Shown here one piece after another: positions 18,431 through 26,229 of a DNA stretch of 39,126 nucleotides; position 1 is the stretch's first letter, and every line of letters begins with the position of its first letter. The notes below the pieces were generated by a model, which made no database searches, was not told the DNA's origin, and saw only the letters and a list, made by a program, of their open reading frames with translations. A program made the translations under genes and the position numbers. This DNA is from Gemmatimonadota bacterium. GTDB taxonomy: Bacteria > Gemmatimonadota > Gemmatimonadetes > Gemmatimonadales > GWC2-71-9. Location of the stretch: assembly GCA_003251175.1 (NCBI GenBank), contig QKHC01000001.1:1-39126 (forward strand). The letters run 5' to 3'.

Positions 18431-19238
18431 CACCCTCCCTCCCGTCACCACGCGCGAGCTGCTGCGCAAGAAGGAACGGGGCGAGAAACTGGTCGTGCTG
18501 ACCTGCTACGACGCGCTGTTCGCCCGTCTGTTGGACGGCGCCGGCGTGGACGTGCTGCTGGTCGGCGATTCCGTGAATCAGGTGCTGGCGGGAGCAGCGA
18601 CGACGCTGTCGGCGACCCTCGATCAGATGATCTATCACACGACGATCGTGCGGCGCGGGGCCGAGCGCGCCCTGGTGGTGTGCGATCTCCCGTTTCTCAC
18701 CTACCAAGTGTCCCGCGAGGACGCGCTGCGCAACGCCGGTCGCGTGATGCAGCAGACGGGGTGCCAAGCCGTCAAGCTGGAGGGTGGGCAGGCGGTGGCC
18801 GAGACGGTGCGCGGATTGGTGGACATCGGCATCCCGGTCATGGGGCATCTCGGTCTCACGCCGCAATCGGTGCATGCGCTCGGTGGGTACCGTGTGCAGG
18901 GGCGGGACCCGGACGCTGCGTCGCGGCTGCGCGCGGACGCGCGCGCACTCGAGCAGGCCGGCGTCTTCGCGCTGGTGCTCGAGCTGGTCCCGGCCGCGCT
19001 GGCCGCCGAGATCACCAGCGCGCTCACGATTCCGACCATCGGGATCGGTGCGGGCCCGCACTGCGACGGCCAGGTGCTCGTGCTGCACGACATGCTCGGG
19101 CTGAACGAGCAGTTCGCACCCAAGTTCCTGAAGCGCTACGCGACGCTGGCCGACGAGGTGCGCGCGGCGGTGCGGGCGTATGCCGACGACGTGCGCGGCG
19201 GTCGCTATCCCGGGCCCGAGCATTCGTTCTCCGCATGA
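18423..19238 (+). CDS. panB: 3-methyl-2-oxobutanoate hydroxymethyltransferase
   Basis: First committed enzyme of pantothenate synthesis: adds a hydroxymethyl group from methylene-tetrahydrofolate to ketoisovalerate, which ties it to the adjacent folate gene. The 271-residue protein has LTCYDALFARLLDGAGVD, VGDSVNQVLAG, metal/substrate residues in VKLEGG, GHLGLTPQSVHALGGYRVQG (about residue 140) and GIGAGPHCDGQVLV. Length is normal. Confidence 0.97.
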   Translation: MTDTLPPVTTRELLRKKERGEKLVVLTCYDALFARLLDGAGVDVLLVGDSVNQVLAGAATTLSATLDQMIYHTTIVRRGAERALVVCDLPFLTYQVSREDALRNAGRVMQQTGCQAVKLEGGQAVAETVRGLVDIGIPVMGHLGLTPQSVHALGGYRVQGRDPDAASRLRADARALEQAGVFALVLELVPAALAAEITSALTIPTIGIGAGPHCDGQVLVLHDMLGLNEQFAPKFLKRYATLADEVRAAVRAYADDVRGGRYPGPEHSFSA

Positions 19239-19242
19239 GGTG

Positions 19243-20118
19243 ATGCAGGAAATCACCGACCCGCAGGAGATGCGGGCCTGGAGTCGTGCGGAACGGTCCG
19301 CGGGCCGGCGGATCGCGTTCGTTCCCACGATGGGATACCTGCACGAGGGCCACCTGCGACTGATCGATCGTGCGCGGGAGGGTGGCGATCGCGTGGTGGC
19401 CTCGATCTTCGTCAATCCGCTGCAATTCGGCCCCGGAGAGGATTTCGCCAGTTACCCGCGCGATCTCGAGCGGGATCGCGCGGCGGCGTCGGCGCGCGGC
19501 GTGAACATGCTCTTCGTGCCCGCCGGCGGCGCCGTCTACCCCGAGGAGCCGCGGGTGCGCGTCGCGCCCGGTCCGATGGCGGAGCGGTTCGAGGGCGCCA
19601 CCCGACCCGGCCACTTCGCCGGCGTGCTGACCGTGGTGACCAAGCTGTTTCACCTGGTGGAGCCGGACGTGGCGGTGTTCGGCCGGAAGGACTTCCAGCA
19701 GGCCATGCTGGTACGCCGTCTGGTGGCCGATCTCAACTTCCCGGTCGTCATCGACGTGGCGCCCACCGTGCGGGAGCTGGACGGCCTGGCGCTGTCGTCG
19801 CGCAATGTCTACCTGCTGGGCGACGAGCGCCGCGCGGCGCTCGCGCTGTCCCGCGCGCTGCGTGCCGTGGAGCGGGCATGGCGCGCGGGCCAGGCCGATC
19901 CCGACGCGCTCACCCGCGTGGCGCTCGACACCCTGACCGTGCCGGGGGTCGTCCCCGACTATGTGGCGCTCGTGGATCAGGAGCTGCGGAGCGTGTCCCG
20001 AGCCGATGCTGCGACCGTCGTGCTGGTGGCGGCGCGCGTCGGTCGGCCGCGGTTGATCGACAACGTGGTCCTCGGCGAAGGCGTGGCGCGGGACCCCGTG
20101 GCCGCGGCTGCTCGATGA
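19243..20118 (+). CDS. panC: Pantothenate synthetase (pantoate--beta-alanine ligase)
   Basis: Condenses pantoate with beta-alanine using ATP. The 291-residue protein has the HIGH-like nucleotide motif PTMGYLHEGHL (residues 28-38), FVNPLQFGPGEDFASYPR, GHFAGVLTVVTKLF, FGRKDFQQ and the KMSKS-like LALSSRN. The ATG at 19243 is chosen because it stands just after the panB stop behind GAGG and gives the normal N-terminus (MQEITDPQEMR). The stop overlaps the next gene in ATGA. Confidence 0.97.
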   Translation: MQEITDPQEMRAWSRAERSAGRRIAFVPTMGYLHEGHLRLIDRAREGGDRVVASIFVNPLQFGPGEDFASYPRDLERDRAAASARGVNMLFVPAGGAVYPEEPRVRVAPGPMAERFEGATRPGHFAGVLTVVTKLFHLVEPDVAVFGRKDFQQAMLVRRLVADLNFPVVIDVAPTVRELDGLALSSRNVYLLGDERRAALALSRALRAVERAWRAGQADPDALTRVALDTLTVPGVVPDYVALVDQELRSVSRADAATVVLVAARVGRPRLIDNVVLGEGVARDPVAAAAR

Positions 20119-20645
20119 GCCTGCCCGCCTGGGCGGTAGTCTCCCCGGGTCGCCGCGACCACATCGCACGCGTCGCGGCGCTGCTCGACGCATGGGCGGA
20201 CGCCCTCGGCGTCGACGACGCGGAGCGGCGCCGCTGGGCGCGGGCCGCCTGGCTCCACGACGCGCTACGCGACGCACCCGACCTCGACACCCTCGGCCAC
20301 GGCCCCGCGGCGGCCGACCGTGCTGCCGCCGACGGCGAGACCGACGCTGGCGTACTCGCCGCGGTGCGCTACCACTCGCTCGGACATCCCGAGTGGGAGC
20401 CCGTCGGTCGCATGCTGTACCTGGCGGATTACCTCGAGCCCGGTCGGCGGCACGACGTCGCCGCACGGCGCGCCCTCGCCGAGCGGGTGCCCGCCGATCC
20501 CGACGCGGTGTTGCGGGCGGTAGCGCGCTCGCGCATCGAGCGGACGCTGCGCGCGGGATGGCCACTCCATCCGCATACGGTCGCGTTCTGGAACGCGCTC
20601 GCGACGCCGCGTGGAGCCGCTGCGCGGACGGAAGCGCGACGATGA
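20115..20645 (+). CDS. yqeK: HD-domain protein of the YqeK type (probable diadenosine tetraphosphate hydrolase family)
   Basis: A 176-residue HD-domain protein. His16 (RRDHIARV), His48-Asp49 (AWLHDALRD), a His at about 62, the RYHSLGHPEWEP segment and LYLADYLEPGRR reproduce the YqeK pattern (R..H...V, LHD, H, IRYHT.G, ..ADKIEPGR). YqeK proteins cleave Ap4A symmetrically; here the match is by motif only, and the sequence is quite divergent, so substrate is unproven. It is commonly next to nadD and rsfS with a LytR-type gene; here only the LytR_C gene follows, by an ATGA overlap, while panC precedes. Confidence 0.8.
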   Translation: MSLPAWAVVSPGRRDHIARVAALLDAWADALGVDDAERRRWARAAWLHDALRDAPDLDTLGHGPAAADRAAADGETDAGVLAAVRYHSLGHPEWEPVGRMLYLADYLEPGRRHDVAARRALAERVPADPDAVLRAVARSRIERTLRAGWPLHPHTVAFWNALATPRGAAARTEARR

Positions 20646-21043
20646 ACGGCGTGAGCTGGGGCCTGCTCGCCACGGTGCTGCTCGCCGGGTGCAGCGGCGA
20701 GGGACGCGGGGCGCGCGCCTTTCCCGTGCCGGGCGAGCAGGGACCACGTGTGCTTGCTGAAGTGCTCAACGCCAGCGGCCGACCGGGTCTCGCCCGCACC
20801 GGAACCCGCGTGTTGCGGGAATCGGGGATCGATGTCGTCTACTTCGGAAACGCGCCGGCGGCCAGCGCCAGTCTCGACTCTACCCGGATCGTGGTGTTGC
20901 GAGGGGATGGCAGCGGCGCGCGGCGGGTGCGGGAGATCCTGGGTGTGGGGCAGGTCGTCACCGAGCTCGACCCCGACCGCTTACTGGACGTGAGAGTGCT
21001 GCTCGGCGCGGACTTTGCGCCGCGCCTCGAGCTCCACCCGTAG
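20642..21043 (+). CDS. LytR_C domain lipoprotein
   Basis: A 133-residue exported lipoprotein. The signal peptide ends in LLAGC, making Cys17 the lipidation site. The mature part is essentially one LytR/CpsA C-terminal domain (PF13399-like): VLAEVLNASGRPGLARTGT, RESGIDVVYFGNA, TRIVVLRGDGSGARRVREIL and a final VRVLLGADF. There is no catalytic LCP domain, so the protein is not a cell-wall ligase by itself. It overlaps the YqeK-like gene (ATGA). Its last 63 bases overlap the 3' end of rlmN on the other strand. Confidence 0.85.
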   Translation: MNGVSWGLLATVLLAGCSGEGRGARAFPVPGEQGPRVLAEVLNASGRPGLARTGTRVLRESGIDVVYFGNAPAASASLDSTRIVVLRGDGSGARRVREILGVGQVVTELDPDRLLDVRVLLGADFAPRLELHP

Positions 21044-22063
21044 CTGCCCGCAGGCGGCGCTGATATCGAGTCCGCGGCTGCGGCGGCGTACGGCCTCGAC
21101 ACCGCGGGCCCGCAAGTGCCGCGCGAACGCATCCATCGCCGCCGCGCTGCTGGGCAGCAGATCCGGAGCGCCCCCGGGATGGAGCGGCAGCAGGTTGACC
21201 ATGGCCCGCAGCGGTATCGCCAGGTCGGCGAGCGCGTCGGCCGCGGCGGGCGAATCGTTGCGACCCGCGATCAGCACGTACTCGAAGGTGACACGCCGCG
21301 GAAACTGGCGCAGGGCGGGCATCAGGTCCGCCAGCGGGTATTTCTTCTCGATCGGCATCAGCGCCCGCCGCTCCGGCGAGGTCGGCGCGTGCAGCGAGAT
21401 GGCGAGCCGGAACTGCTCCGGTCGCGCCGCGAAGCGGGCCAGTGCAGGCAGGATCCCCACGGTCGAAACAGTGATGTGACGCGCGCCGATCGCCAGCCCG
21501 TCGCGATCGTTGAGGATCGTCAGTGCCACATCCACCGCGTCCCAGTTGAGCAGGGGCTCGCCCATGCCCATGAAGACGACGTTGGTGGGCCGGCGGGCCG
21601 GATCCGTGAGGATGAGCTCGCGGACCTGGCCTGCGATCTCGGCCGGCGACAGCTGGCGACGGAATCCCATGCGCCCGGTGGCGCAGAACACGCAGCCCAG
21701 CGCGCAGCCGACCTGCGACGAGATGCAGAGCGTACGGCGGCGGCCCTCGGGGATCAGGACGGACTCGATGGCCTCACCGTCCGCGAGCCGCCACAGGTAC
21801 TTCTCAGTGCCGTCACGGGACACCTGACGGACGGCGAGCTCCAGCCGGGTCAGCGGCCAACGCACCGCGAGCGCAGCACGCAGCGAGGCCGGGAGCTCGG
21901 TGGCCTCGCTCCAGCGCGTCACGGGGCGCGTCCACAGACGCGGCAGGACCTGCCGCACGCGAAACCCCGGCTCGCCAGCCGCGGCGAGCCACGACGCCAG
22001 TGCCGTGCGCGCCTGCTGTGGGGTGAGGGCGAGCAGATCAGCCGCTGCCGAGACGTCCGTCAT
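20981..22063 (-). CDS. rlmN: 23S rRNA (adenine(2503)-C2)-methyltransferase
   Basis: Radical-SAM methyltransferase that modifies A2503 of 23S rRNA and A37 of some tRNAs. The 360-residue protein has the iron-sulfur motif Cys120, Cys124, Cys127 (GCALGCVFCATG), the conserved FMGMGEPLLNWD, HITVSTVGILP, LAISLHAP and the second catalytic Cys near residue 338 (ISAACGQL). The ATG at 22063 overlaps the stop of the upstream outer-membrane protein gene (ATGA). The C-terminal tail of about 20 residues lies antisense to the LytR_C gene end. Confidence 0.97.
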   Translation of the reverse strand: MTDVSAAADLLALTPQQARTALASWLAAAGEPGFRVRQVLPRLWTRPVTRWSEATELPASLRAALAVRWPLTRLELAVRQVSRDGTEKYLWRLADGEAIESVLIPEGRRRTLCISSQVGCALGCVFCATGRMGFRRQLSPAEIAGQVRELILTDPARRPTNVVFMGMGEPLLNWDAVDVALTILNDRDGLAIGARHITVSTVGILPALARFAARPEQFRLAISLHAPTSPERRALMPIEKKYPLADLMPALRQFPRRVTFEYVLIAGRNDSPAAADALADLAIPLRAMVNLLPLHPGGAPDLLPSSAAAMDAFARHLRARGVEAVRRRSRGLDISAACGQLRVELEARRKVRAEQHSHVQ

Positions 22064-22971
22064 CGCGGGAACCGTGCCTCGAGACCGACCCGAAACGCCG
22101 GCCCGAGACCGGCAGCGCCCGGATTGGCGGCGACTTCGACGCGGTACTTGCCGACGCCGACCGTCACCGCCGCCGAGGGTTGCCAGCCGCCCGCCGCGTA
22201 GCCACCCTCGTAGGAGGCGAGGAGATCGACAGCCAGCAGGGCGCCGATCGCGAAGCCGCCACCGACGTAATGATCCGCCCCGAAGCCGTGGGCCAGTGCC
22301 GTGCCGTACCGCAGTCGCAGCGATGACGCGGGCGCGTCTGACCATGGTCGCCCCGCCCACGCCAGAACCTCGATGGCTGCGTAGACGTCCTGTGCCGGGT
22401 CGTCTCCAGTCACGCGAGAAAAGAAGTGGGTGGCGGCCGCCAGACGCAGGCGCCGGCCCACCGGCACCGCGGCCCCGACGTCCACGGTCCAGCGCGCCGC
22501 ATCGTCCTGGTCAAGCCGGGTGGAGTGTCGCGCGGCGGTGACGCCCAGCGCCGCAGGACCGATCTCCCGGGCCCAGTTGCCACCGATCAGCTGGGTGTAG
22601 AACGTCAGTGCCCCGGCGTCCGGCGCGGGGCTGGTGCTGGTGCGCACCAGGTCCTGGACCTCCATCCGCCCGTAGACGAGGGCCAGCGATCCCAGCGGCC
22701 CCGTGCGCACCCGGCCGCTCGCGACAAGACCCGTAGCGCCGAGATCCTGGGAGCCCTGGATCGCTTCCACGGCGGCCGCTGCGCGGCCGGCGATCGGCTG
22801 TGCCGGGTTCCACAACACCGCGACCCCTCCCTCCGCCAGCGCTGGCGGTACGGCCAGCGTCTGGCTCGCGACGCGCCACAGGGAGGCGCCAGGGTCCGCC
22901 TGCGCAGCGAGGCAGGGCAGTGCCCACAGGAGCTGGAGCGAGGCGAGAGTCAGCAAGACGTGGCGGCGCAT
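22060..22971 (-). CDS. Putative outer-membrane beta-barrel protein
   Basis: A 303-residue secreted protein. A signal peptide (residues 1-22, ending LPCLA) is followed by alternating Gly/aromatic-rich strands such as LGSLALVYGRMEV, AALGVTAARHS, WTVDVGAAVPVG, LRLRYGTALAHGFG and FRVGLEARF, as in beta-barrel outer-membrane proteins. The early segment ALAEGGVAVLWNPAQ is reminiscent of the N-terminus of PorV/FadL-like barrels, where N-P follows a Gly-rich strand. No specific function can be assigned. It is transcribed away from ptsN and is co-translated with rlmN. Confidence 0.65.
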   Translation of the reverse strand: MRRHVLLTLASLQLLWALPCLAAQADPGASLWRVASQTLAVPPALAEGGVAVLWNPAQPIAGRAAAAVEAIQGSQDLGATGLVASGRVRTGPLGSLALVYGRMEVQDLVRTSTSPAPDAGALTFYTQLIGGNWAREIGPAALGVTAARHSTRLDQDDAARWTVDVGAAVPVGRRLRLAAATHFFSRVTGDDPAQDVYAAIEVLAWAGRPWSDAPASSLRLRYGTALAHGFGADHYVGGGFAIGALLAVDLLASYEGGYAAGGWQPSAAVTVGVGKYRVEVAANPGAAGLGPAFRVGLEARFPR

Positions 22972-23049
22972 GCGGTTTCCGTGTCGGCGTGGCGCGGACG
23001 GTTCAAGTTAACTATCTTCAAGCGTTTACGACACTCATGACGATTTCGG
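22972..23049. promoter_or_regulatory. Divergent intergenic region between the outer-membrane protein and the EIIA gene
   Basis: A 78-base, locally AT-richer gap that must hold promoters in both directions. TATCTT at 23013-23018 on the plus strand is a possible -10 for the EIIA gene; no good -35 is seen. TTCAAG occurs twice (23002-23007 and 23017-23022), and GTTAAC (palindromic) lies between, so a regulator site is possible. No strong Shine-Dalgarno sequence precedes the EIIA gene. Confidence 0.35.
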
Positions 23050-23505
23050 ATGCGCCTCTCGGAGCTCCTGACGCCAGACCGCGTGCGCATCCCCCTGCGC
23101 GCCACGACCAAGGGGGATGTGCTGCGGGAGCTGGTGGACACCGCCGTCGGCGGCAACGGTGACAGCGCCGCGGAGGTGCTGTCGGCTGTGCTGCAGCGCG
23201 AGCGCGAGTTCCCGACCGGGATCGGATACGGCGTGGCGGTGCCGCACGGTCGCACCCCGGCGCTGGCCGGGCTCGTCACGGTGGCCGGAACGACGCCGGA
23301 GCCGGTACCCTACGAGACCGTGGATGGCGAGCCGGTCCGCCTGTTCTTCCTGCTGGCCGGGCCCGAGTCGACGGCCGGAGATCACGTGAAGGTGCTGAGT
23401 CGCATCTCCCGCCTGGTGCGGCGCGAGCCGGTGCGGCAGCGGCTGGTTGCGGCGCGCTCGCCCGAGGAGTTTCTCCGGATCCTGTCGGAAGCCGAGGTCG
23501 CGTAG
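23050..23505 (+). CDS. PTS EIIA (fructose/nitrogen type, PtsN-like) domain protein
   Basis: A 151-residue single-domain EIIA of the PTS fructose/mannitol/nitrogen family. The phosphorylated histidine is His66 in GYGVAVPHGRTP; LREL..., QREREFPTGIG and the helix before VKVLSRISRLVR also fit. Single EIIA-Ntr proteins regulate rather than transport; no PTS permease, HPr or EI gene is nearby, so a regulatory role is likely, but that is an inference. It lies four bases before aspS and is probably the first gene of the run to mgtE. Confidence 0.88.
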   Translation: MRLSELLTPDRVRIPLRATTKGDVLRELVDTAVGGNGDSAAEVLSAVLQREREFPTGIGYGVAVPHGRTPALAGLVTVAGTTPEPVPYETVDGEPVRLFFLLAGPESTAGDHVKVLSRISRLVRREPVRQRLVAARSPEEFLRILSEAEVA

Positions 23506-23509
23506 CGAC

Positions 23510-25276
23510 GTGAGCGCGACCAGCTGGCGAACGCATCGGTGCGGGGCGTTGCGGGCCGAGCACGTGGGGCAGCGCGTCCACCTCGGCGGTTGGGTGCATC
23601 GTCGCCGCGATCTCGGCGGCATCGTGTTCCTCGACCTGCGGGACCGCGATGGCCTGGTGCAGGTCGCCGTCGGGCCGGCGTGGTCGGGCGCCGAGGTGGT
23701 AGAGCGGGCGAGCGCGGTCGGTGCCGAGAGCGTGATCGTGGTGGAGGGCGCGGTCGTCAGCCGTCCACCCGAGGCCCGCAATCCCGAGATGGCCACGGGC
23801 GCTGTGGAAGTCCACGCGACGGCGTTGCGCGTGGTCGGGCCCGCCGAGGTACCGGCGATTCCGGTGGCGCGGGGCAAGGGCGAAGAGCTGCCGTCAGAGG
23901 AGTTGCGGCTGCGGTATCGCCATCTCGATCTGCGTCGCTCGGAGATGCTGCACAACCTCACGCTGCGCCACCGGCTGCTGCAGCGCTCGCGCCGCACGTT
24001 GAGCGACCTGGGATTTCTCGAGATCGAAACGCCCATTCTCACCAAGCCGACTCCGGAAGGCGCGCGCGACTACCTGGTGCCCTCACGGGTGCACCCCGGC
24101 GAGTGCTACGCGCTCCCGCAGTCGCCGCAGATCTACAAGCAGCTGCTCATGGTCGCCGGATTCGATCGCTACTTTCAGATCGCGCGGTGTTTCCGCGACG
24201 AGGATCTGCGCAATGATCGGCAGCCCGAATTCACACAGATCGATCTGGAAGCGTCGTTCGTGGGTCAGGACGATGTGCTCGAGGTGGTCGAGGCGGTGCT
24301 GGTCGCCCTGTGGGACGAAGCCGGTGCGGCGGTGCCGCGGCCGTTCCCGCGCCTCGCCCACCGCGATGTGATGGAGCGCTTCGGCACCGACAAGCCCGAT
24401 CTGCGATACGGATTCGAGCTGCGGGACTGGAGCGGTCCGGTCGCGGCACGCGAGATCCCGTTCGCCGCACCGTCACTCGCGAACGGGGGGCGGGTGCGGG
24501 GGATCGCGGTGCCGGGTGGCGCCACCCTGTCCCGCAAGGATGCCGACGCCCTCGCCACGGCGGCCAAGGAGCTGGGTGGCAGCGGGCTCGCGTGGGTGAA
24601 ACGCCAGGGTGATCAGTTGTCGGGCTCGGTGGCCAAGTACTTCGACGTTGAGTCCCTTGGCGGGCTGGGTGTCGGCGACGGTGACGCCGCGCTCTTCGCG
24701 GCCGGACCCGATGCCGTGACCTCAACAGTCCTGGACCGGGTGCGACAACGGGTGATCGAGCGATTCCAGGCGAGCCCCGCGATCCCCCACGCCTTCGCCT
24801 GGATCGTGGACTTCCCGCTGTTCGAGCGCGATCCCGAAACGGGCCAGGCAGTGGCGGCGCATCACCCCTTCACGGCGCCCCATCCCGACGACGTGGACCG
24901 CCTCGCATCGGACCCGCTGTCCTGCCGCGCGCTGCACTACGACGCGGTGTACAACGGGAACGAGCTCGGGTCCGGGTCGATCCGTATCACCGATCCCGCC
25001 GTGCAGCGCGCGGTGTTCCAGCACCTCGGGCTGTCTGCCGAGGCGATCGAGTCACGTTTCGGCTTCCTGTTGCGCGCCCTGGCCGCCGGCGCGCCACCAC
25101 ATGGTGGGTTCGCGATCGGCTTCGACCGCGTCACCATGCTGCTGGCCGAGGCGGGGTCATTGCGCGACGTCATCGCGTTCCCGAAGACCACGGCTGCCCG
25201 CGCACTGTTCGAGGGCGCGCCGGCGGCGCCGGACGCGGCGGAGCTGGCCGCGCTGCATCTGCGGGTGATCCCGTGA
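23510..25276 (+). CDS. aspS: Aspartate--tRNA ligase
   Basis: Charges tRNA-Asp (possibly also tRNA-Asn). The 588-residue, bacterial-length class II synthetase has an N-terminal OB anticodon domain (GGWVHRRRDLGGIVFLDLRD), motif 1 (FLEIETPILTKPTPEGARD), QSPQIYKQ, motif 2 (IARCFRDEDLRNDRQPEFTQ), a bacterial GAD insertion (about residues 285-420) and motif 3 (GFAIGFDRVTMLL). The GTG at 23510 gives a normal N-terminus and a 4-base gap after the EIIA gene. The end overlaps phoH (GTGA). Whether it is discriminating cannot be decided here. Confidence 0.97.
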   Translation: MSATSWRTHRCGALRAEHVGQRVHLGGWVHRRRDLGGIVFLDLRDRDGLVQVAVGPAWSGAEVVERASAVGAESVIVVEGAVVSRPPEARNPEMATGAVEVHATALRVVGPAEVPAIPVARGKGEELPSEELRLRYRHLDLRRSEMLHNLTLRHRLLQRSRRTLSDLGFLEIETPILTKPTPEGARDYLVPSRVHPGECYALPQSPQIYKQLLMVAGFDRYFQIARCFRDEDLRNDRQPEFTQIDLEASFVGQDDVLEVVEAVLVALWDEAGAAVPRPFPRLAHRDVMERFGTDKPDLRYGFELRDWSGPVAAREIPFAAPSLANGGRVRGIAVPGGATLSRKDADALATAAKELGGSGLAWVKRQGDQLSGSVAKYFDVESLGGLGVGDGDAALFAAGPDAVTSTVLDRVRQRVIERFQASPAIPHAFAWIVDFPLFERDPETGQAVAAHHPFTAPHPDDVDRLASDPLSCRALHYDAVYNGNELGSGSIRITDPAVQRAVFQHLGLSAEAIESRFGFLLRALAAGAPPHGGFAIGFDRVTMLLAEAGSLRDVIAFPKTTAARALFEGAPAAPDAAELAALHLRVIP

Positions 25277-26229
25277 GCGGCGACGTCACGCAGCGCGTCT
25301 CGGCCGAGGGCGCCGATCCGCTGGCCCTGGCCGGGGTCAACGACGGCAACCTGATCGAGCTGGCGCGGCGCCTGGGGGTCCGGGTCTCGCTGCGGGGTGA
25401 CACGCTGGCACTGAGCGGCTCGGGAGAGGCGGTCGAGCAGGCCGTACCGATCGCCGAGGCGCTGATTGAGCTGGCCCGGGTCGGCGATCCGCTGGATGTG
25501 CACGACGTGGAGCGACTGGTGGCTGCCGCCGCGCACGGTGCGCTGACGCACAGCGTCGAGGGGGAGCCACGGATCATCCTGCCCGGGCTGCGGCGTGTGA
25601 TCCAGGCGAAGACCGCGGGCCAGCGGGAGTATCTGGAGAACATTCTCCAGAACGAGATCGTGGTGGGGATCGGGCCGGCGGGGACGGGGAAGACGTATCT
25701 CGCGGTGGCCTGCGCCATCGACGCACTGGCGCGCAAGCGTGTGCGGCGCATCGTGCTGGCGCGGCCGGCCGTCGAAGCCGGTGAGAGCCTCGGGTTCCTG
25801 CCCGGGGATCTGCACGAGAAGGTGGATCCCTACCTGCGGCCGCTGTACGACGCACTCGAGGACATGATGCCGCGAGACCGCGTCCGGCGGAACATCGAAA
25901 CGGGCACCATCGAGATCGCGCCGCTCGCCTACATGCGCGGCCGCACGCTCGCCGATGCCTTCGTCATTCTCGACGAGGCGCAGAACGCCACGGGGATGCA
26001 GATGAAGATGTTCCTGACCCGCCTGGGCGTGAACTCCCGCGCCGTGATCACCGGCGACAAGACGCAGATCGACCTGGCGCGCCGGGAGGACTCCGGGTTG
26101 CTCCAGATCGAGCGCATCCTCCCCGGGATCGGCGGCATCGGGTTCTGCTACCTCGAGGACAGCGACGTGGTGCGACATCGGCTGGTGCGCGACATCATCC
26201 GGGCATACGCCGACGATGCGCAAGGCTGA
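25273..26229 (+). CDS. phoH: PhoH family ATPase
   Basis: Cytoplasmic P-loop ATPase related to the N-terminal half of superfamily 1 helicases, implicated in RNA metabolism. It has an N-terminal KH-like region (about 20-80), then Walker A GPAGTGKT at 134-141, [17 protein letters not shown], and Walker B VILDEAQN at 231-238, with a sensor-like TGDKTQIDL. Length 318 fits the PhoH/YbeZ type. It overlaps aspS (GTGA) and pgpH (14 bases). The phoH-pgpH-ybeY order is widely conserved and supports a role in ribosome and RNA processing. Confidence 0.95.
   Translation: MSGDVTQRVSAEGADPLALAGVNDGNLIELARRLGVRVSLRGDTLALSGSGEAVEQAVPIAEALIELARVGDPLDVHDVERLVAAAAHGALTHSVEGEPRIILPGLRRVIQAKTAGQREYLENILQNEIVVGIGPAGTGKTYLAVACAIDALARKRVRRIVLARPAVEAGESLGFLPGDLHEKVDPYLRPLYDALEDMMPRDRVRRNIETGTIEIAPLAYMRGRTLADAFVILDEAQNATGMQMKMFLTRLGVNSRAVITGDKTQIDLARREDSGLLQIERILPGIGGIGFCYLEDSDVVRHRLVRDIIRAYADDAQG

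Noticed and set aside
23002-23022. TTCAAG direct repeat in the EIIA/outer-membrane protein gap
   Set aside because: Only two short copies; too little to claim an operator, so it is noted only in the intergenic feature.
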